Source: Methylacidiphilum caldifontis (lineage in GTDB: Bacteria; Verrucomicrobiota; Verrucomicrobiia; Methylacidiphilales; Methylacidiphilaceae). From it: 64,000 nt of DNA. The first letter of the stretch is position 1; every line of letters starts with the position of its first letter. Location of the stretch: the NCBI RefSeq assembly GCF_017310505.1, contig NZ_CP065957.1, forward strand, positions 1,240,001 through 1,304,000, read 5' to 3'. The notes under the pieces were generated by a model. That model did no database searches. It worked only from the letters and a program-made list of their open reading frames with translations, and was not told where the DNA came from. The translations under genes and the position numbers were made by a program. This document shows, one piece after another, positions 27,071-35,848 of this stretch.

Positions 27071-28558
27071 ATGCTTAAAAGGATAACCCCTTTAGCCCAA
27101 ACAAAGTCCTTTTACCAAGTATTCGCTTTTGGACTCATCTTCATGGCGTTTTTTTTCCATCTCCTCTATGCACCTACTTTTGATCTCGTCCCTGATGAAG
27201 CCTACTACTGGCTCTGGTCAAAGCATCCTTCCCTTGCTTATGCTACAAAAGGCCCTTTGGTCGCCTGGGCCATTTCCGTTGGATCCTTCTTTTTTGGAGA
27301 CACCCTATTAGGGGTAAGAATCATGTCTATTCTTTTCGGGCTGGGTAGTGCTGTCCTTATTTATTTGCTTGCCAAGAAATTATTTGAACCCCAAACTGCA
27401 TTCTTAGCTGTCCTACTTGCCGCAGCTTGTCCTTTATTTTCCATCGGCTCTGTACTCATGACTATCGACTCTCCTTCCCTTTTTTTTTGGCTTCTAGCCG
27501 CTTTGCTCTTTGTTTATGCCTTTTCAGAAAACAAACGAAGGTACTGGATAGCTTCAGGAATAAGTGTGGGTTTGGGATTTCTAGCTAAATACGTAAACGG
27601 CTTTGAAATCCTTAGTTTTAGCCTTTTCCTAGCTCTCCAGTCCACCACAAGAACTCTTTTGTGGTCAAAAAATTATCTCTATTTTATTTTTTTCTTTTTA
27701 CTCCTTTCCTTACCCATATGGATCTGGAACTTTAACCATGGATGGGTTACCGTCTATCATCTCCTTCACCGTGGAGGATTAACCTCCTCTTCTGTTGGGT
27801 TCCATGCCGAAGAGCTTTTAAAATTCTTTCAAGAACAAATTTTAAGTTACTCCCCTTTTCTATTTGTCGGAGTTCTTCTTGCAGTGTCTTTGACACTGCT
27901 TGTTCCTGTATTCCGTACTTCTGGAACCCTTTACTGCGTATCATTATTTTTACCCGTTTTTCTTTTTTACTTTCTCCTTAGCTTTCATCAGGCAGCAAAA
28001 GGGAACTGGACTGTCACTGCGATATCTGGGGGACTCATTCTTCTAGCCTATCTCAGTTCAAGTCTCTGGTCTCTGCCTTGGGTAAAAATATTTGTTCTGG
28101 GTGGGCTACTGCTCAGTTTCCTGCAAACCGCCCTACTGCATGGAGAAAGCCTTTCTTTCTTGGGAATAAAACCCGAAAAAGATCCTCTATTACGGCCTAG
28201 GGGATGGCAAAGTGTGGCCGTTCAATTGGAGGTCATCCAGAACAAATTCCATCCCGATTTTTTCATCGCAAACGATTATGCCTTGGCTAGTGCCCTAAGT
28301 TTCTTACACAGAAATTCATCCTTTTTTTTACCAACCGATCTTCGTTCCCAGACGCAGTTTGATTACTGGGACGGTTACAAAATAAAGCCCCATTGCCAGG
28401 CTGTTTACATTTCTAATGATCAAACGGCTTTTATCCCTGAATGTCTTAAAAAAGAATTTGTAAAAATTGAACCTGCTGGAGGATTTTGGAGGGAATACAA
28501 AGGGAAAAAAATAGAATATTACAGGCTTTGGCTTCTCTCCGCCTCTGCTGAAAAATAA
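27071..28558 (+). CDS. Membrane glycosyltransferase, family 39 (ArnT-like)
   Basis: The 495-residue protein has about ten or more hydrophobic segments and the first periplasmic-loop motif LVPDEAYYWLWSKHPSLAY with the acidic DE pair characteristic of GT-C transferases such as ArnT and PMT. Such enzymes move sugars from polyprenyl-phosphate carriers to lipid A or proteins. The acceptor here is not known. It starts 24 bp after the methyltransferase gene and may share its transcript. Confidence 0.85.
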   Translation: MLKRITPLAQTKSFYQVFAFGLIFMAFFFHLLYAPTFDLVPDEAYYWLWSKHPSLAYATKGPLVAWAISVGSFFFGDTLLGVRIMSILFGLGSAVLIYLLAKKLFEPQTAFLAVLLAAACPLFSIGSVLMTIDSPSLFFWLLAALLFVYAFSENKRRYWIASGISVGLGFLAKYVNGFEILSFSLFLALQSTTRTLLWSKNYLYFIFFFLLLSLPIWIWNFNHGWVTVYHLLHRGGLTSSSVGFHAEELLKFFQEQILSYSPFLFVGVLLAVSLTLLVPVFRTSGTLYCVSLFLPVFLFYFLLSFHQAAKGNWTVTAISGGLILLAYLSSSLWSLPWVKIFVLGGLLLSFLQTALLHGESLSFLGIKPEKDPLLRPRGWQSVAVQLEVIQNKFHPDFFIANDYALASALSFLHRNSSFFLPTDLRSQTQFDYWDGYKIKPHCQAVYISNDQTAFIPECLKKEFVKIEPAGGFWREYKGKKIEYYRLWLLSASAEK

Positions 28559-28640
28559 GTTTGCCCTCAAACTGAAAACAAGGTAGCTCTTTTTATAGAG
28601 ATAAAGCTTAAAACACAAGGAACAGAAAATTTAATCCGTT

Positions 28641-29399
28641 ATGCCTACTGATTTTCTTGCTACAGCTATAGAATCCGCTCTTGAAGCTGGGGATTTTTTA
28701 CGCCGTCATTTTGGAACGGACATAAAAATAGAGGAAAAATTTTCTTATGATATCAAAATTGAATTGGATAAGCTTGCCCAGGAAAAGATCACCCAATCAA
28801 TCCTTAGGGACTATCCTGGGCATCAAATCATAGGGGAAGAAGGAATATCTGGCGCCAAAGAATCAGAAGTATGTTGGATTGTCGATCCTCTTGATGGAAC
28901 GGTCAATTTCACCTATGGAATCCCTCATTTTTGTATTTCAATCGCTGTCCAACAATCCGGGAAAACTGTTGCTGGAGTTGTTTACGACCCCATCAGAGAA
29001 GAACTTTTCACGGTGAGTGACCCTGGCCTTCCAAAACTTAACGGCAGAGTGATTAAATCGAGTCCAAGGTCCTTCCTTTCGGATGCTGTGGGAGTCATCG
29101 GGTTTTCCAGAACAAAGGAGACAATCAGCAAAGCCACAGAGCTTTTTTTCGATCTCGTTCCTAAAGTGAGAAAAATCCGCTTTACAGGCTCCGCTGCTCT
29201 CGATCTTGCCTATGTAGCTTGTGGTAGGCTTGATTTTTATATCGAACAACAAATCCAGATTTGGGATATAGCTGCAGGATCCCTGCTCGTCGAAAAAGCG
29301 GGAGGCAAGATAATAACTAAAACCATTGTTAAAGGAAAGACTTTTGGTCTCAAAGCTACAAACGGAGTATTGAATCTTGATTTCGTCACCTTTGATTGA
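28641..29399 (+). CDS. Inositol monophosphatase family protein
   Basis: The 252-residue protein has the lithium-sensitive phosphatase signatures: GEEGIS with the metal-binding Glu, WIVDPLDGTVNF (about residues 80-91), and the C-terminal WDIAAGSLLVEKAGG. Family members dephosphorylate inositol phosphate, fructose bisphosphate or PAP. The specific substrate cannot be told from sequence alone. Confidence 0.9.
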   Translation: MPTDFLATAIESALEAGDFLRRHFGTDIKIEEKFSYDIKIELDKLAQEKITQSILRDYPGHQIIGEEGISGAKESEVCWIVDPLDGTVNFTYGIPHFCISIAVQQSGKTVAGVVYDPIREELFTVSDPGLPKLNGRVIKSSPRSFLSDAVGVIGFSRTKETISKATELFFDLVPKVRKIRFTGSAALDLAYVACGRLDFYIEQQIQIWDIAAGSLLVEKAGGKIITKTIVKGKTFGLKATNGVLNLDFVTFD

Positions 29400-29409
29400 C
29401 CAACTTATT

Positions 29410-30039
29410 ATGCAATTTCTTAAAATTTCTAATAAAAAAAGAATATATTGGGTAGGCTGTTCTCTGCTTATCCTCAATTTTCTTTGTTGTAGTTATCTTG
29501 TTGGAGGCATTCCCTTCAAAGACGATACCCAGTTTAGTACTATCCAGGTCATTCATGCTGCAAATTCCCCTCCCCTTAAACAAAAAGTCTACGTTGATAA
29601 CCAAAAAATGAGAATGGAATTAGAGGGAAGAGAACAGCAAAATACCATCATTTATCGATCTGATCTAGGCATTTTGTACATGATTCTACCTCAGAAGAAA
29701 CTCTGTTTTATCATGCCTTATTCCGAGGCTTTGAAAAACAAGGATCCCATCTCTTCTAATGCCCTCAAAAACCTTAGCTTGGAAGGAACAGAAACTCTCG
29801 AAGGAGTTCTATGTGATAAATACGAAGTCACAGGTCCTTTCGGCAAAGCTTACCTGTGGATTAACAAGGAAAAAGAAATCCCTGTGCGGCTAAGCAGTCA
29901 GGATGGGAAAAATGTTGTCGATTGGATTGATTACCAAAAAGGTCCTCAGTCCCCGCAGCTTTTTGAACCTCCCAAAGACTACCAACTCATCGACATGTCT
30001 AAAAACATCCCCAAGAAATCTTCTCCACCCCCTCAGTAA
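29410..30039 (+). CDS. Exported DUF4412-like protein
   Basis: A hydrophobic N-terminal segment (YWVGCSLLILNFLCCSYLVGG) precedes a beta-rich domain with KVYVDNQKMRMELEG, a dityrosine-like YRSDLGILYMILPQKK segment and YEVTGPFGKAYLWINKE. This layout resembles the DUF4412 and LolA-like group of periplasmic proteins. I place the start at the ATG at 29410; a TTG upstream overlaps the preceding gene. A Pro-rich tail ends the protein. Function is unknown. Confidence 0.65.
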   Translation: MQFLKISNKKRIYWVGCSLLILNFLCCSYLVGGIPFKDDTQFSTIQVIHAANSPPLKQKVYVDNQKMRMELEGREQQNTIIYRSDLGILYMILPQKKLCFIMPYSEALKNKDPISSNALKNLSLEGTETLEGVLCDKYEVTGPFGKAYLWINKEKEIPVRLSSQDGKNVVDWIDYQKGPQSPQLFEPPKDYQLIDMSKNIPKKSSPPPQ

Positions 30040-30302
30040 TCAACTCTGGGCCAATCTCCCAAAATAGCATAAGCAATCTAAGCGGTTAAAAGTATCTCTT
30101 CCTTGGTAACCTCCCCTGTTTGTTCTACCAATCCAAGCCTCTTATCCACTTGCAGGACTTTATGAACCCAATCCGATGACCTCTCACAAATCTAAGGTAC
30201 TTAAGGTTTATGATTCAGTAAGATGAGACTAGCTAAAGCTGCTAACAGCAACTCAAGCTCGTTGGTCCTGTTGATCAAGTTCAATGTTATCAACATTATC
30301 CT

Positions 30303-30848
30303 TTAAACTCCCTTTTCAAGAAATTCCTTGAGCATCTTTTTAAGATCTGATGCAGCCGAATTTTCTTTTAAAAAAGAAATATGTTGTTCTTCTTTTAGGT
30401 CACATAGAAGTAAAAGCTTTTTACAACCCTCAACAATAAGGCTGTCGTGATCAAATGCCAAAGAAGGCAATTTATTTAAGGAGAAAAACCCCGTTTCCTT
30501 AGCATCGTCCCCAGCTACCGGCTTAAGTTCTTCAAGAGGTTTTACCGCAAGGTAAGCAACGCTTATTACCCTGCCGCGAGGATCCCTACCTGGTTTCCCA
30601 AAAGCCCCAATCTGGATCATTCTTTCCAGCTTTATGCCTGTTTCTTCTTCAAGTTCACGAATGGCTCCCTCTTCAAGATCTTCATTTTCTTCCACAAAAC
30701 CACCCGGTAACGCCCACATTCCTTGAAAAGGAGGATTTTTCCTCTGTATTAGAACTACCTTTAATTCTTTGGGGTTGAAACCAAGAACAACGCTATCCGT
30801 CGTAACAGCATATCGTGGAGTTGAGGGACGCAGTCCAATGTTTTGCAT
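30303..30848 (-). CDS. Nudix hydrolase
   Basis: A canonical Nudix box G-x5-E-x7-REUxEE-x-GU is present at about residues 49-71 (GFVEENEDLEEGAIRELEEE, then TG). The preceding LIQRKNPPFQGMWALPGG and following REPGRD-like loop resemble ADP-ribose pyrophosphatases or NrtR-type Nudix domains. At 181 residues it contains only the hydrolase domain plus a short helical tail, so it is probably an enzyme and not a regulator. Substrate is not determined. Confidence 0.88.
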   Translation of the reverse strand: MQNIGLRPSTPRYAVTTDSVVLGFNPKELKVVLIQRKNPPFQGMWALPGGFVEENEDLEEGAIRELEEETGIKLERMIQIGAFGKPGRDPRGRVISVAYLAVKPLEELKPVAGDDAKETGFFSLNKLPSLAFDHDSLIVEGCKKLLLLCDLKEEQHISFLKENSAASDLKKMLKEFLEKGV

Positions 30849-31227
30849 AACTAAAAAGTACTTCTCTTACAATTCAATCTCAAATCTTGTCGACTACAAT
30901 CGTTAACTTCAGCTGTAGCCAATGCTTAAGAACCCATTGACCAAAAGCCGATTATCAGAGAGCTGTTAAGTTTTTCTCCATGAAGCATGTTGAATTGGCA
31001 GCCTCTTTTTCATGTCCTAAACAAGGAAAAATCTTGGGAATAGCCTATCTTTTTAATATCCTTCTTTTCCCATTCAAGACTTCAAGTACAAGCTTTATGT
31101 TGCTAGGTTACAAACTTAAGTTTTATGATTTATATCTTTCTAAACAAATGCCTTATAAGAGTCTTAAATCCCTTTTTTTATTCCAAATTCTTTGACTTTA
31201 TTTTGTATATTTCCTAATATTCCCGGC
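30849..31227. other. Intergenic stretch with no convincing gene
   Basis: A 71-codon frame at 30980-31195 on the plus strand is hydrophobic and lacks a ribosome-binding site; I do not accept it as a gene. No RNA gene or clear regulatory element is visible. Confidence 0.4.
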
Positions 31228-31410
31228 ATGAAAAACTTATTCAAATGGAGTACAATTCTTATTCTTTTTGTTTCTTTCGGTTTTATCGCTTCTTTAAAGG
31301 CTGTTCAAAGCTCTGAAATTGCTAAAAAGAAAGCAAGCTGTGCTTGCCCTGAAAAATGCCCCAGGGTTGAATGCGCAGTTCATAAAGGAAAAGATTGCGA
31401 TTGCTCTTAG
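31228..31410 (+). CDS. Small exported cysteine-rich peptide
   Basis: The 60-residue protein has a basic N-terminus, a hydrophobic segment (TILILFVSFGFIASL) and a mature part of about 35 residues with six cysteines and a histidine (CACPEKCPRVECAVHKGK, then CDC). The layout suggests a periplasmic or secreted metal-binding or disulfide-rich peptide. I start at the ATG at 31228 immediately before the charged N-terminus. A strong terminator follows, so it is an independent transcription unit. I do not recognise a family. Confidence 0.6.
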   Translation: MKNLFKWSTILILFVSFGFIASLKAVQSSEIAKKKASCACPEKCPRVECAVHKGKDCDCS

Positions 31411-31450
31411 TTTTAAGGAGCAAAAAACAAGATTAACCTAAAGTTATTTC

Positions 31451-31493
31451 AAATACCACAGATCGGGTTTGACCCCTCTGTGGTATTTTTTTT
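31451..31493 (+). terminator. Rho-independent terminator
   Basis: AAATACCACAGA (31451-31462) pairs perfectly with TCTGTGGTATTT (31477-31488), and the loop itself has a GGG/CCC pairing. A run of T follows. It ends the transcript of the small cysteine-rich gene. Confidence 0.88.
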
Positions 31494-31560
31494 GAAGATG
31501 AATACCCAAAAAGAAAGAAAACCAAAGACTCTGAAAGTTTAAGCCGGGGCGTGAAAAAGG

Positions 31561-31989
31561 TTATTGTTTAGCTTGCCCTTTCGGTTCTTTTGTCGTTTGA
31601 ATTGCGATCTTGGTCACCCCGTTTTTTCGAATGATATCCAAAACAGCGGTGACCTTTTCAAAAGAAGCCTTACAATCACCATTGAGGAAAACCCTCGGAT
31701 CGGAATCCAGCTGCTTTAATTCAACGATTTTTGCAGGTAACGACTCTATAGAAACCTTGTCTTTGTTAAGATAGATATCCCCTTTGTCCGTGATCGTTAC
31801 AGTGGTTTCTTTTTCCTTTCTTTCAACAGCAGTGCTACTTTTCGCAAAAGGCAAATCAACCGTCTGCCCTTCATTTTTAATCATGGCCAATGAAACCATC
31901 ATAAAAGTGGCAAGCAGAAAGAACATCACATCAATGAAAGGAATGATTTCTAATCTCGGTCTTTTTTTTCTAGGAGAAACAACTTGCAT
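31561..31989 (-). CDS. exbD: ExbD/TolR-family biopolymer transport protein
   Basis: The 142-residue protein has one N-terminal transmembrane segment with the proton-carrying Asp in PFIDVMFFLLATFMMVS, then a periplasmic domain. With ExbB it uses proton-motive force to energise outer-membrane transport via TonB, or the Tol system. It follows the exbB-like gene by 21 bp on the same strand. No tonB or tolA is nearby, so ExbD and TolR cannot be told apart firmly. Confidence 0.88.
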   Translation of the reverse strand: MQVVSPRKKRPRLEIIPFIDVMFFLLATFMMVSLAMIKNEGQTVDLPFAKSSTAVERKEKETTVTITDKGDIYLNKDKVSIESLPAKIVELKQLDSDPRVFLNGDCKASFEKVTAVLDIIRKNGVTKIAIQTTKEPKGQAKQ

Positions 31990-32010
31990 AAAAGATCTTT
32001 ATTTAAGAGT

Positions 32011-32703
32011 TTAAGAGTATATAGAAGGGCTTGACGAAGCTTTGGAGTTGCCTTCCATATAATGAGTATTGTTTATAGGGCCACGCGCAACTATTTCTTC
32101 TTCCTTCTCCCCCTTCAAAAGCAGAACAAGTCGTGTAGACGCTTCCTCTATCCTTCGACGGGCTCTATCCATCCGTGCGTTAAAAAAATTTAAAGGAATA
32201 ATCGCTACAATAGCTACAGCCAAACCAAAACTGACGGCGATTAATGATTCAGCCACTCCCCCCGTTATAGCGGCCTGTTTTCCGGCTATCTCTCCTGAGC
32301 CTACAATACTAAAAGCATGCATCATGCCTGTTACTGTTCCAAGGAGACCCAAAAGAGGACCAAGAGTTACAGCCGTATCCAAGACCACCAATCCCTTGTT
32401 AAATCTTTCCAACTGGCTACTCGCAGCTTCCAACAAGGCATCTTCAAGGGATCCTTCCCTGTGCTTAAGCCCTTCTCCAAGTACCTTTAGAACATAATCT
32501 TTACTCTTCTCAGAAATCGCTAAAGCTTCATCGTATCTTGATTGCCCAACCAGTTCAAGAAATTGTGTCACAAGCTTTCTTTTCCGGGTGCGGCTAATTT
32601 CGAAAAGGAAAAGAAGTCTTTCAAAAATAACAGCCAATGTTACCACCGAAAGGGCCAAAATTGGCCACATGATCGGTCCGCCTTTTAAAAAAAATTGAAT
32701 CAT
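32011..32703 (-). CDS. exbB: ExbB/TolQ/MotA-family proton channel protein
   Basis: The 230-residue protein has three predicted membrane segments (about residues 8-30, 115-138 and 155-180) and the conserved LGLLGTVTGMMHAF and GVAESLIAVSFGLAVAI motifs of the family. It forms the pentameric channel that holds the ExbD dimer. The C-terminal tail is Ser-rich. It is paired with exbD in the same operon. Confidence 0.9.
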   Translation of the reverse strand: MIQFFLKGGPIMWPILALSVVTLAVIFERLLFLFEISRTRKRKLVTQFLELVGQSRYDEALAISEKSKDYVLKVLGEGLKHREGSLEDALLEAASSQLERFNKGLVVLDTAVTLGPLLGLLGTVTGMMHAFSIVGSGEIAGKQAAITGGVAESLIAVSFGLAVAIVAIIPLNFFNARMDRARRRIEEASTRLVLLLKGEKEEEIVARGPINNTHYMEGNSKASSSPSIYS

Positions 32704-32926
32704 AAAAATAGTGCTAAATCAGGTTAGTATACAAAAATAATGTTCCTTTAATGTTCCCACAAAAATTTTGCGCATTCAATTTTTCAACCCAACCTCAATC
32801 TAGGAATAAAAATAATCGCCTTCTTTAACTCTTACATTAAACAAATTAGTTATCTCTCCAATATTTTTTTCAACTTTAAAAAAACAGCATCACTGCTTCT
32901 TTAATCAACCACAACTTGGCAAGATC

Positions 32927-33235
32927 TTATTTTCGACCAAGGATAATCCCAATGGCTATCCCTACAAGCAAGGAAATACCAATCGATTGGTAAGGATTTT
33001 TGCGAATGATCTCATCAGTGCTTTTAACCCTTTCTTTAGTTTTATCAACAAGCCAATCTTCAGAATTGCTTAGATAGTCCCTTAAAGAATTAAGTTTTGA
33101 GTTCAATCGATCAATGGCATCTTTTGTCTTTTCACCTATATCTCCTGCCGTAGATTTAACAAGGACATCTGCATCATGAAGGACAGCCTTGATATCATTG
33201 ATTAATTTTTCCCTGCTCACAAATTCATTCATCAT
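32927..33235 (-). CDS. DUF883 (YqjD/ElaB-like) membrane-anchored protein
   Basis: The 102-residue protein has a long amphipathic helix (residues 5-75) and a C-terminal membrane anchor with the family ending RKNPYQSIGISLLVGIAIG and GRK. E. coli YqjD and ElaB associate with ribosomes in stationary phase; that role is only a suggestion here. An AGGAG sequence lies upstream of two consecutive ATG codons (33235 and 33232), either of which can be the start. Confidence 0.82.
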   Translation of the reverse strand: MMNEFVSREKLINDIKAVLHDADVLVKSTAGDIGEKTKDAIDRLNSKLNSLRDYLSNSEDWLVDKTKERVKSTDEIIRKNPYQSIGISLLVGIAIGIILGRK

Positions 33236-33622
33236 TCCTACTCCTGTTTTTAGTTAGTGTGAACAAATAATAGCACACTTCTGAAATGCTTGACAAGGGC
33301 AACATAACACTCAACAAAGCTTTTATTTATGTTCTAAACCCAATCCCCTAAAGAAATTTGAGAATACCCACGACACTCTCTAAAAATGCTCTTTCTTTTT
33401 AAAATATATACTTTTGTTCTTCTTCTGTTTTCCCTGCCCATCAATTAAGCCAACCTTTTTGGCCATTGGAAAAAAAATAACAACAAAAAACAATCGAGTA
33501 GGTCTTAAGCTATGTAATGGGAAAAAAGAAGAAAAGAGATATATTCAACCGCTTGCAAATAAAGCATTAGCTTTTTTTTATTGCTTGGCTTACCGCCTTC
33601 TTTTCTGTAGCTATAAAGGGTT
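33236..33622. other. Divergent intergenic region between the DUF883 gene and glgA
   Basis: This 387-bp AT-rich stretch should hold the promoters of both flanking genes. I cannot place them with confidence and see no RNA gene. Confidence 0.4.
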
Positions 33623-35227
33623 ATGGCATTATCGCAACCGAAACGAAAAGTTACACCAAAAAAAACAAGAAAAGGCACTTCTCGAACTTCTTCCCCAAAA
33701 GAACCTCTCCAATCTTCAAAAGAAGGCGTCATTGCCTCGGCTACAGGGAAAGAGTCAAAACCAAAACTCAAAATTCTAATGGTTGCAGCCGAATGCGCCC
33801 CCTATGCCAAAGTGGGTGGAATGGCCGATATGATCGCTTCTTTAAGTCGTTCCCTATCAAAGCTGGGTCACGAAATAAGAGTCATCATTCCTTTTTATTC
33901 TTCCATTGACAAGTCTCGCTATTGCTTTCGCTTTGTGGGTTCGGCTTGCGTGCATATGGGTTGTCAAACTGAACATTGGATCGGTCTTTATGAGACCTCC
34001 TTAAGTGATGATATTATCATTTGGCTTGTCGAATATGCCGATTTCTTTAACCGGAAAGGAATATACGATGAACCCAGTGGGGAATACAATGACAATGCTT
34101 ACAGGTTCGGTCTATTTTCAAAAGCCGCTCTTGAAATCTGTAAAGACACAGGTTGGATTCCAGATATTTTTCATGTTCACGACTGGCAGACTTCCCTGGT
34201 CAGTGCTTATTTAAAAATATGGCCTAACCTCCTTTCCCCGTTTAAAAACTCCGCTTCCCTTCTCACCATTCACAATGTTTGCTACCAAGGAAAATATGAT
34301 GCCATGGTGGTACCTTATTTGGGGATCGACTGGCAGCTATTCAGGGCCGATAAGTTTGAAGATTATGGAAAGATCAATCTTCTTAAAGCGGGTATCGTTT
34401 ATAGTGACTTTATTACTACGGTTTCTCCTACCTATGCAAAAGAAATTCTTGAACCTTATGGGGGGGCTGGACTCCATGAATTTCTAAAGAAAAGATCGGG
34501 CGAACTTGTGGGCATTCTTAATGGAGTAGATACCGATATTTGGAATCCCAAAACAGATACCCTTATTCCCTCAAATTACCATAAAAACGATCTTCAGGGA
34601 AAGATAGTCTGCAAAAGAGTCCTCCAGGAAAAATTTAACTTGAGGCAATCTCCAGATATTCCTGTCATAGGTATGGTTACCCGACTGCATAATCAAAAGG
34701 GGATCTCACTTCTTGTTCCCATTTTAAGAGAAGCTTTGACAAAAGAAGATTTTCAGTTTGTGTTGCTTGGCAAAGGGCAAAGAGACTATGAAGACTTTTT
34801 TAAAACCATTGCCATGGAATTTCCCGGCAAAGTGGCCGCTTACATTGGTTTTTCTGAAGAATTAGCTCATCTTATATTTTCGGGAAGTGATTTTTTCCTG
34901 ATGCCTTCTTTTTATGAACCCTGCGGATTAGGTCAACTCTACTCACAGCTCTATGGAACAATTCCTATAGCCAGAGCAACCGGTGGTATCGTAGATAGTG
35001 TCGAAGATATCCAAAAAAATCCCGAAGGAACTGGCTTTCTCTTTACCGAACCCTCCTCCCAAGCCCTTTTGGATGTTCTTAAAACAGCCTTGGACTGCTG
35101 GAAAAATGAACCCCAATTAATACAGAGCGCCCAAAAAAACGGCATGGGAAAAGATTTTAGTTGGGAGACAGCCGCACAAAAATACGAGGAAATCTATATT
35201 AAACTCAGCCAAAAAAAACCCAAATAA
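33623..35227 (+). CDS. glgA: Glycogen synthase (ADP-glucose type, GT5)
   Basis: GlgA extends alpha-1,4-glucan chains from ADP-glucose. After a basic, Ser/Thr-rich extension of about 48 residues, the family start KILMVAAECAPYAKVGGMAD holds the K-x-G-G loop. Other motifs are VHDWQTSLV, LLTIHNVCYQGKY, LNGVDTDIWNP, VTRLHNQKGI and the C-terminal MPSFYEPCGLGQLYS. At 534 residues it is longer than usual only at the N-terminus. A start near residue 49 would give the standard length, but no ATG lies exactly there. Confidence 0.93.
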   Translation: MALSQPKRKVTPKKTRKGTSRTSSPKEPLQSSKEGVIASATGKESKPKLKILMVAAECAPYAKVGGMADMIASLSRSLSKLGHEIRVIIPFYSSIDKSRYCFRFVGSACVHMGCQTEHWIGLYETSLSDDIIIWLVEYADFFNRKGIYDEPSGEYNDNAYRFGLFSKAALEICKDTGWIPDIFHVHDWQTSLVSAYLKIWPNLLSPFKNSASLLTIHNVCYQGKYDAMVVPYLGIDWQLFRADKFEDYGKINLLKAGIVYSDFITTVSPTYAKEILEPYGGAGLHEFLKKRSGELVGILNGVDTDIWNPKTDTLIPSNYHKNDLQGKIVCKRVLQEKFNLRQSPDIPVIGMVTRLHNQKGISLLVPILREALTKEDFQFVLLGKGQRDYEDFFKTIAMEFPGKVAAYIGFSEELAHLIFSGSDFFLMPSFYEPCGLGQLYSQLYGTIPIARATGGIVDSVEDIQKNPEGTGFLFTEPSSQALLDVLKTALDCWKNEPQLIQSAQKNGMGKDFSWETAAQKYEEIYIKLSQKKPK

Positions 35228-35228
35228 C

Positions 35229-35738
35229 TTAGTGGCCACATCCTCCACAACCCATTCCCATTCCCATGGAATGACCATGCCTATGTCCATGTCCCATGTG
35301 TCCCCCTCCACATCCCATCCCTCCACCCGCAATCGGCTTGTTCTTGGATTTTTCTCTTACAAGGGAAACTTGACTGGGGCTAATAGGGTCCGCTCCATTC
35401 AGTGATCGGAGATAAGTTAAAACCGAAGCGACCTGGCTATCGTTTAATTCAGTCCTCCAGGCAGGCATACGGCCCCGGTACTCTTCATTGTTCACAATCA
35501 TTCTACCCGCATAACCATTTAAGACGATCTGAATTAACTTTTGTGGATCTCCCCTTACCCATGAAGAATTCTTTAGGGGAGGATTCGATCCCAACCCTTC
35601 ACCGTTCTGACCATGACAGCTTGCACAATGACTCAAATAAAGGCTTTCTCCTCTTTCAGCAAAAACATAACTTTTCAAAGTAACGAATAAAAAGATCATC
35701 AAAATGATTTGAGCACGAAGAAGAGAAGGAAATGTCAT
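35229..35738 (-). CDS. Exported c-type cytochrome with His/Met/Cys-rich tail
   Basis: After a signal peptide (LRAQIILMIFLFVTLKSYVFA) the protein has one haem-binding CASCH motif (C38, C41, H42) and a probable distal Met ligand near M91 (YRGRMPAWRTEL), a normal class I cytochrome c. The last 32 residues (138-169) are almost only Gly, Met, His and Cys, a composition suited to binding copper or other metals. An AGAGGA lies 12-13 bp before the chosen ATG at 35738; an in-frame ATG at 35768 would add ten residues. It converges with glgA with 1 bp between stops. Confidence 0.87.
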   Translation of the reverse strand: MTFPSLLRAQIILMIFLFVTLKSYVFAERGESLYLSHCASCHGQNGEGLGSNPPLKNSSWVRGDPQKLIQIVLNGYAGRMIVNNEEYRGRMPAWRTELNDSQVASVLTYLRSLNGADPISPSQVSLVREKSKNKPIAGGGMGCGGGHMGHGHRHGHSMGMGMGCGGCGH

Positions 35739-35848
35739 GTTATAAACATTTCCTCTTTGAGTGGACATTTAAAGTAAAAATTTCTACTCCTTTTTCCCTT
35801 TTGTTTTTCCCTACAATTTCTTAGCATCAAAAGCATAATTAAAGAAAA

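Noticed and set aside
30980-31195. 71-codon hydrophobic frame before the cysteine-rich peptide
   Set aside because: No ribosome-binding site, poor coding character, and no recognisable family.
33414-33779. Plus-strand 121-codon frame before and into glgA
   Set aside because: It overlaps the glgA start in another frame, is very Lys-rich from A-runs, and lacks motifs.
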